A stretch of 64,000 nucleotides of DNA from Voacanga thouarsii (Eukaryota > Streptophyta > Magnoliopsida > Gentianales > Apocynaceae). The position numbers were made by a program, and so were the translations under genes. The notes beneath the pieces are model-generated. The model was not told where the DNA came from and did no database searches. It saw only the letters and a list, made by a program, of their open reading frames with translations. Position 1 is the stretch's first letter; every line of letters starts with the position of its first letter. Below, piece by piece: positions 58,604 through 64,000 of the stretch. The stretch is from contig JANUWF010001497.1 of NCBI GenBank assembly GCA_026120185.1, forward strand, positions 1,352,501-1,416,500, read 5' to 3'.

Positions 58604-59719
58604 TGATAGGGGCTAATTTGGTTATATTTTGCGTAGTTATTTAAGGCTCTTTTGTAATACATTTTGTTCAATAACTAGTCATATTCTTTCATATTTGAGA
58701 TTTTACCCTTGGAAAGGTATTTTAGTCATGATTTCAGGTTTTTGGGTAAAACAAAGCAAAACCGTTGCGAAACAAAGCAAAGGTGGCGCCGACTGTACAC
58801 TGGATGTACGGACTTCAAAGCGATGGAAAAATTGGAGAAGCAGAGTAGAACAGAGCCTAACCGGCGCCGGCTGTAAGGCTGGAGGCAGCGCCAGCTGCAG
58901 TCTAGACCATATGCGCAAAATTCGGAGAAAAATCGCCAAACAAGTAGAGAAACAGAACACAGGCGGCACCGGCTGTAAGGCTGGAGGCGGCGCCGGCTGT
59001 GGTCTGTTCTTGAGGTGGTGCTGCGATCTTTTGACGTGTTTTTTGAAATCTAGGGAGTTTTAGCATCTTCCAACTTCTGCTCGGTCAAGAACTTTGTACC
59101 TACGAGTTTAGGCACTTCTTAAGCCTATAAATAGATGAAAAACACAAGGAAAAAGAGGATAATTCATTGATCATCATAGAAAATCACTCAGTCTAAGGAG
59201 GAATTCTTCAAGTTTAAGGAGGGTTGTACAAGAAGGTTTTCAAAGAAAGAAGAAGGAGGCTTGTCTATGAGTTCTTTCTTTTACTTTGTTTTCTTTTTCT
59301 TGACAATGATGTTTTAATTGTTCTATTATAATTTGACATTATTTTACATAATCATGATTCTTGGAGTTATTTGATCTTTTGATTAATTGACTGTTCTTCT
59401 TGGTATTTAATTACTTGGGCATATTCCGAAATTAGTTGGTTGTTTCTATTGTTAACTTGCTAGACCAAAGAGGTTGATGATGGTTGCAATTGATTAATTT
59501 TCGCATTCATTGGCTGTTAACTTGCTAGGCCAAAGAGGTTAATTGCTGAGGATTGAGTAATTAAAGGTTAATTGATGTTTGCCAGATCAAGGATTCATTG
59601 ATTAATTTCATGTTTTAAATTTGCCAGACCACGGAAATTTAATTAAGGATTGTGTTTAATGCATCTTTTGGATGAATTGGTTGAGACAGACCAAGCGATG
59701 CTAATTTATCTAGAAGGTA
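58604..59719 (+). repeat. 3' LTR of Athila E, left piece
   Basis: It starts TGATAGGGGCTAATTTGG and follows the 5' LTR. It lacks one GC-rich module of about 24 bases present in the 5' LTR near 51100. It is interrupted at 59719 by a CACTA-like sequence and continues, after a duplicated stretch, at 61745. Confidence 0.9.
59125..59134 (+). promoter_or_regulatory. TATA box, Athila E 3' LTR
   Basis: CTATAAATAG in the same context as at 51463. Confidence 0.55.
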
Positions 59720-60350
59720 CACTACTAGAAACTAGGCAATCAGCCACGGAAATCAGTCACGGAAACTGGCGTAGGAGATCACCCACGGATCAGCCACGAA
59801 TCAGCCACAAAAATTTTTAAAAAATTGATTATATATTGATACAAGATTTTCGTGGCTGATTCGTAGGTGATCAGCCACGAAAATATTTTTTCAATATATA
59901 ATCAATATTTGATAAAAAATGTCGTGACTGATTCGTGGGTAAATCGATACCTAATCAACCACGGATATTTTCGTAGCTAATCGACCACTGGATCAGCCAC
60001 GAAAATATTTTATCAATATATAATCAAATTTTTTAAATTTTTTGTGGCTAATTTGTAGGTGATCACCACGTAAAATATCCGTGGTTGATTCACCTACTAA
60101 TCACCACATCTAAAAGCTTTTATCAAATATTAATTATATATTGATAAAGATTTTGTGGTCGATTCGTGGGTGAATCGACCAGAAACGACCACGGACATTT
60201 TCGTGGTTGTTCACCTACTGTAAAATCTTTTATCAATATATAATCAATTTTTAAAAAATTTTCGTAGCTAATCCGTGGTCGATCGATCACAAATCGACCA
60301 CGGATTTTTTCGTGGCTGATCTCCTACAAATCAGCCACGAAAATCTTTGA
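59720..60350. repeat. subterminal repeat block of the CACTA-like element (left)
   Basis: AATCAGCCACGA and TCGTGGCTGATTCG phrases alternate in both orientations every 30-60 bases, separated by AATATATAATCAAT-type spacers. They form many potential hairpins. A second, smaller block lies at 61262-61520. Confidence 0.8.
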
Positions 60351-60659
60351 TCAATATATATTTATAAATAAATATTTAAAAATATTTATATATAAATTAA
60401 TATTTATTTACATATAACTATTTATATATAAATACATAAAAAATATTTTATATATAAATATAAATATAAATATTATAAATATAAATATAAATATTTTTAA
60501 ATATAAATATTTATAAATATATATATAAATAAATATTTATATATAAATAAAAATTCATATTTATTTTATATATTTTTAAAAATATTTATATATAAATATT
60601 TTTAAATATAGATATATAGATAAATATTTATAAATATTTATCTATATAAATAAATATAT

Positions 60660-60745
60660 TATATATGTACATATATATATACATACATACACACATATAT
60701 TAATACATGTATATATTTTATATATGTGTGTGTGTGTGTGTGTAT
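60660..60745. repeat. TA/CA/TG microsatellite
   Basis: Alternating TATATACATACATACACACA followed by TATATGTGTGTGTGTG, a compound dinucleotide repeat inside the CACTA-like element. Confidence 0.85.
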
Positions 60746-60971
60746 TTGAAAAAATTATTTGATAAAAACGATAAAATAATTAACAGTATATAAACTTTTA
60801 ATTATATAAATATACAAAATAATTTATTATATTGAATAATATGGTTTCATAGTAAATTGAATATAATTGTTGTATTTTGTAATAGTATAAAGATTTAAAA
60901 AAAAAATACAAAATGAATGTTAGGAATGGTTTAAATGAAAAAAAAAAAAAGAGACATGTCCAAGCAATTGG

Positions 60972-61033
60972 ACATAGCCCAATTGGTTAAGTCTCAACTT
61001 CTCATATGGGAGGTCATGGGTTCAACTCTCAAA
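60972..61033 (+). repeat. tRNA-derived segment in the CACTA-like element
   Basis: ATAGCCCAATTGGTTAAG resembles a tRNA D-arm/A box, CTTC and GGAG can pair as an anticodon stem around TCATATG, and TGGGTTCAACTCTCA resembles a T-arm with a B box (GGTTCAACTCT). No proper acceptor stem is visible, so it is not a working tRNA gene. It could come from a tRNA or SINE head. Confidence 0.5.
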
Positions 61034-61180
61034 GGACTCAAAACATTCTTCAATTAATTTGAAGGTTACAATCAAGTGTGCTTGGTTCACAAAATGGGTG
61101 TGGTCCGGACTCAAAACATTCTTCAATTAATTTGAAGGTTACAATCAAGTGTGCTTGGTTCACAAAATGGGTTGTGGACC
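61034..61180 (+). repeat. two-copy tandem repeat, 73-bp unit
   Basis: The unit starting GGACTCAAAACATTC at 61034 is repeated at 61107 with almost no change. A partial third copy (CATGTGTGCTTGGTCCAC) follows at 61205. Confidence 0.85.
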
Positions 61181-61522
61181 ACACTAAATGGATGCTGCTA
61201 TGATCATGTGTGCTTGGTCCACGAAGTGGGTTGTGGACCACGAATTTTCAATAATTATTATTTATTAAATCAGCCACGGAAAATTTCCGTAGTTGATGAC
61301 TTTTTTTAATTAAAATAAAATTTAATTATGATTTATTAAATCAGCCACGGAATTTATTTCCGTGGCTGATGACTTTTTTTAATTAAAATAAAAATTAATT
61401 ATTATTTATTAAATCAGCCACGAAATTTATTAATCAACCACGAAATATTCCCTGGCTAATCACCCACGGAAATAATTTCCGTGGCCGATTAATCAGCCAC
61501 GACGATTTTAGCCACGAAAAAT

Positions 61523-61744
61523 TTTTCGCATTCATTGGTTGTTAACTTGCTAGGCCAAAGAGGTTAATTGCTGAGGATTGAGTAATTAAAGGTTAATTGA
61601 TGTTTGCCAGATCAAGGATTCATTGATTAATTTCATGTTTTAAATTTTCCAGACCACGGAAATTTAATTAAGGATTGTGTTTAATGCATCTTTTGGATGA
61701 ATTGGTTGAGACAGACCAAGCGATGCTAATTTATCTAGAAGGTA
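61523..61744 (+). repeat. 222-bp duplicate of the LTR flank right of the CACTA-like element
   Basis: The stretch TTTCGCATTCATTGG to TAGAAGGTA repeats 59498-59719 with about two base differences. It replaces the missing right end of the CACTA-like element. After it the LTR continues with GTAATTAGTTGAG. Confidence 0.88.
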
Positions 61745-62150
61745 GTAATTAGTTGAGACAGACCAAGTGATGCTAATTTACCTTAATCGTTCATGGTGCT
61801 GAGAGAATGATTGATTATGATAATGGTTAAGTTCTTGAAGATCATGGTTGTCTAATCAATGGTTTGAGTTGCATACTTCTCCATCCTTGACATGTACATA
61901 TTTTTATTTTATTTTCTTTTTATTTTTCCTTTTTATTTGATTTTCACTTTGTTGAGTCGGTTAAACAATGAAAGATGGGTAATTAATGTTTACTTGTTCC
62001 TTGAGGATCGACGCTCGTTTGAACCCTATGCTCAGTAATGATTAGTACGCTTGCTCATATGTGTGGTTTGGGTCCAACGTTTTAATTTAAACTTGATTGG
62101 GAATGTACTTAGTTTTTGTATGATTTTTATGCCCAAATCTAAACGCATCA
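61745..62150 (+). repeat. 3' LTR of Athila E, right piece
   Basis: It parallels the last 400 bases of the 5' LTR and ends AACGCATCA. The first 46 bases tandemly repeat a piece already present before the insertion (GTTGAGACAGACCAAG), a small duplication absent from the 5' LTR. Confidence 0.9.
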
Positions 62151-63078
62151 GAGCTCCATGTTCTATTTCCATAGGCAGATGATAAGATTTTCCATATATC
62201 AATCTATAGGAGGTCGTACCTATAAGAGTTTTGAAAGCAATCATATAAGCCCAAAGAGTGTCATCCAATTTCAAACTCTAATCATTTCTTATATGATTAA
62301 CCATTTTTTTTTCCAAAATTCTTTTCAGTTCTCTATTTACCACCTTAACTTGGCCACTTGTTTGGGGGTGGTAGGAGATAGAAAACTTATGGGTAATACC
62401 TAAGTGTTTGAGAACCTTGTCCATTTGGCGATTACAAAAGTTAGTTCCCCTATCATTAATGAGTACTTTAGGTACACCAAACTGGGTAAAAAGCTTTTGA
62501 AGAAATTTAACTACAACCCATGCGTCGTTAGTGGGCAAAGCTTACGCCTCAACCCACTTAGACATATAATCAATTGCAATAAAGATGTATTTGTTGCCCA
62601 AAGAATTTGGAAAGGGGCTCATGAAATCTATCCCCCAACAATAAAATATTTTACAAGCTTGAAAACTCTGCAATGGCATATTACCAGATTTACTTGTATG
62701 TTGACACCTATCACAATTTTGAACAAACCTATGAGAGTCCTTAAAAAGTGTTGCTAATAGAATTTAGACTCAAGTACCTTTCTTGTAGTGTTGTTAGCTT
62801 GAAGTGGCCTCCCGTAGGTCTTTCATGTTTTAAAATGTTCGCACTTTTCTCAGAATCCACACACCTTCAAATAATTTGATCCACACAACACTTGAAGAAG
62901 TAAGGATCTTTCTAAAAGTAATGCTTTATTTCGGAGAGAAATTTCTTCTTTCGTTGCGAGGTGAAATCCTTAAGAATAATTCCTACAACCAAGTAATTAG
63001 CAAAATCTGCAAATCAAGGAGTTTGAGAAATCTCACCAGTAACGAGTAGAAGTTGTTCATCCGGAAAAATACCATTGA
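62151..63078 (-). pseudogene. pol: Athila A integrase, zinc finger and core
   Basis: On the minus strand the zinc-finger part appears near 62700 (FVQNCDRCQ). Then comes the frame 62278-62538 with VVKFLQKLFTQFGVPKVLIN, DRGTNFCN and HPQTSGQVKVVNREL. It continues as LDDTLWAYMIAFKTLIGTTS and [18 protein letters not shown] down to 62151. In the last catalytic motif the Glu of GQVEV is Lys (AAG, minus strand of 62344-62346). Frame breaks lie around 62550 and 62275. The gene is interrupted by element E and resumes at 50917. Upstream of 62820 the RNase H-integrase linker is only partly recognisable, and it is cut at 63079. Confidence 0.85.
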
Positions 63079-64000
63079 TGTAACACCCCGCTACCTAGGC
63101 CCGCCAGGGCCGGGGATGTCGCCCCATCCAAATGACAAGGGGTCTTTATAACTAGGTCACACAAATAAAATTGCGGAATAAAAATAATACTTTAACTTAA
63201 AAATTTATTACAACCCAAAAAAAAAAAAAAACTCCAAGAATAAATCCATGAATTCCCAAAACAAAACCATAAATAAAATTATCCACTGTTGTCTCCCCAA
63301 AGCAATACATAGAATTAAATGACAACAATCTCTTCCAAGGCAGATACTACTAGCTACTCATCCCCACAGTAGGATCGACCTGAAATCATTGTAAAAAGGT
63401 GATGAGACAGAAATCTCAGTAAGTCCGTGTGTGCTTTGGGTGTTTAGTGGAAGCAGTTCATGGATGCAAAGTACGAAATCTTTATAAGAGAAATATTGGC
63501 AATCAATAAATATTAGTCAAAAGCAAAAGTGGCGTTTTAGCTATTCCAGCCATACATGATCAACAAAATCAACCACTCATAAGAAAGGATTATGGGTTAC
63601 CACATGTTGGGCCCCACAACCGGATGGTCAGTATGCCACACTTTGTGCATACCGCCGGTCAGAATGCCACACTTTGTGCAGACTGACAAAAGTAGGTGAT
63701 CGGCCTACTGGGCAAGATACTCCTTATTCTCTATACCCAAACAACAACCGGGTGTCCATTCCGGCAAACACAGTCACTTGACTGAAAAGAACACTGCTAG
63801 CTCGGACCGGCACGACCCACTGGACTGACGACCTATCCAGGAAGGACTCACCCCTCAGAAGTGGCCACCTACTGAGAGACTTACCCTAACCCCTCAAGGA
63901 CTAGTCCTAGTAGTCCACCATTATTGAGTACTCAACGACGTTTCCCACTTGGGATAAAATGAACAAAACACTGCTCCACATGAAAATGGCATTTTGAAGG
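63079..64000 (-). repeat. Tekay-family LTR, minus strand, runs off the window
   Basis: From TGTAACACCCCGC onward the sequence is the complement of the 3' end of the Tekay C LTR: the GGCCCGCCAGGGCCGGGGATG block, CTTTATAACTAGGTC, and the GGCCACCTACTGAGAGAC and TAGTCCTAGTAGTCCACC blocks. It is noticeably more diverged from C than the two C LTRs are from each other. About 0.9 kb is visible. The rest of the element, if any, is outside the window. Confidence 0.9.
63626..63680. repeat. local duplication in the second Tekay LTR, 31-bp period
   Basis: GGTCAGTATGCCACACTTTG at 63626 is followed by GGTCAGAATGCCACACTTTG at 63657. The corresponding stretch of Tekay C has one copy, with TGCCTAACACGTTGTGC in this place. 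Confidence 0.75.

Larger units (their letters stand above)
59720..61522. mobile_element. non-autonomous CACTA-like DNA transposon, right end missing
   Basis: The left end reads CACTACTAGAAA, a CACTA-type terminus (plant consensus CACTACAAGAAA), after the flank GGTA. Both ends carry many copies of AATCAGCCACGAAAAT and its complement, the subterminal repeats expected of CACTA elements. There is no transposase frame in 1.8 kb. The centre holds A/T low-complexity DNA (60340-60660), a TG repeat near 60730, a tRNA-like stretch and a 73-bp tandem repeat. The expected right terminus TTTCTAGTAGTG is absent; the sequence passes from AGCCACGAAAAAT straight into a second copy of LTR sequence. Confidence 0.72.
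50918..62150 (+). mobile_element. Athila retrotransposon E, plus strand, inside Athila A
   Basis: The element has LTRs at 50918-52416 and 58604-59719 plus 61745-62150, an Asp-tRNA primer site, a shrunken gag, and a nearly continuous protease-RT-RNase H-integrase frame. It has two polypurine modules and no env-like gene. The flanks are GAGCA and GAGCT; the interrupted integrase of A implies GAGCT. The ITLRSGKEL motif and the GID-MGPFP integrase start mark the Athila lineage. The 3' LTR carries a CACTA-like insertion. Confidence 0.92.
22396..63078 (-). mobile_element. Athila retrotransposon A, minus strand, host of the right-hand nest
   Basis: Scattered segments belong to one minus-strand Athila (Ty3/gypsy) element: LTR 22396-23499 plus 48830-49139, polypurine region and 3' non-coding part 49140-50520, and integrase 50524-50917 plus 62151-63078. 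They are separated by the insertions B (with C inside it) and E, and the element is cut again at 63079 by a Tekay LTR. Adjacent ends join cleanly at each insertion, with target duplications TGGAC for B and GAGCA/GAGCT for E. RT, protease, gag and the other LTR are outside the window. The span given includes all the inserted elements. Confidence 0.82.

Noticed and set aside
60972..61033. Functional tRNA gene
   Set aside because: A and B boxes are present, but there is no matching acceptor stem and the anticodon stem is weak.
1..64000. CRISPR array, prophage, bacterial operon or host plant gene
   Set aside because: Spaced direct repeats are lacking apart from transposon subterminal repeats, and every substantial frame belongs to a transposable element.

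Overview
The window comes from an AT-rich flowering-plant nuclear genome. The evidence is the transposon types present: Athila, Tekay chromovirus and Angela-like copia retrotransposons, a Stowaway MITE, a CACTA-like element and a hAT remnant. Primer-binding sites match plant initiator-Met and Asp tRNAs. I found no host gene, rRNA, functional tRNA or CRISPR array. Almost all of the 64 kb is nested, mostly dead, transposable elements.

Left part (1-22.4 kb). A decayed hAT transposase (38-903) is cut by an Athila-like LTR starting at 904, followed by a roughly 350-bp tandem duplication. A minus-strand Angela-like copia element spans 3983-13866, with target duplications GGGAA/AGGAA. It carries a Stowaway MITE in one LTR and a solo LTR of its own family (7922-9773). 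A second, plus-strand Angela-like element starts at 14294. It contains a solo LTR of a different copia family (19154-20966) and is cut at about 22396 by a minus-strand Athila element, called A here.

Right part (22.4-64 kb). Element A is the outer shell. Its LTR (22396-23499 plus 48830-49139) is split by a minus-strand copia, element B (23500-48824, duplication TGGAC). One LTR of B is split by a plus-strand Tekay chromovirus, element C (34253-48291, duplication CAACA). This is three levels of LTR inside LTR inside LTR. The internal region of A is split again by a plus-strand Athila element, E (50918-62150, duplications GAGCA/GAGCT). The 3' LTR of E carries a CACTA-like insertion (59720-61522) with a lost right end. 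A second Tekay LTR, in reverse orientation, enters A at 63079 and runs out of the window.

Coding state. C is the best preserved, with gag, protease, RT, RNase H, integrase and chromodomain readable through five stops and two frameshifts. E keeps a nearly complete protease-to-integrase frame but has lost most of gag. Both are non-autonomous as they stand, and the copia elements are heavily decayed. The observations I consider most worth checking are an acidic accessory ORF with a SUMO-interaction-like motif ahead of gag in C, a duplicated polypurine-tract module with fixed spacing in both Athila elements, the aberrant CACTA-like insertion, and a GC-rich GGCGCC module shared by several LTR families and an Athila gag.
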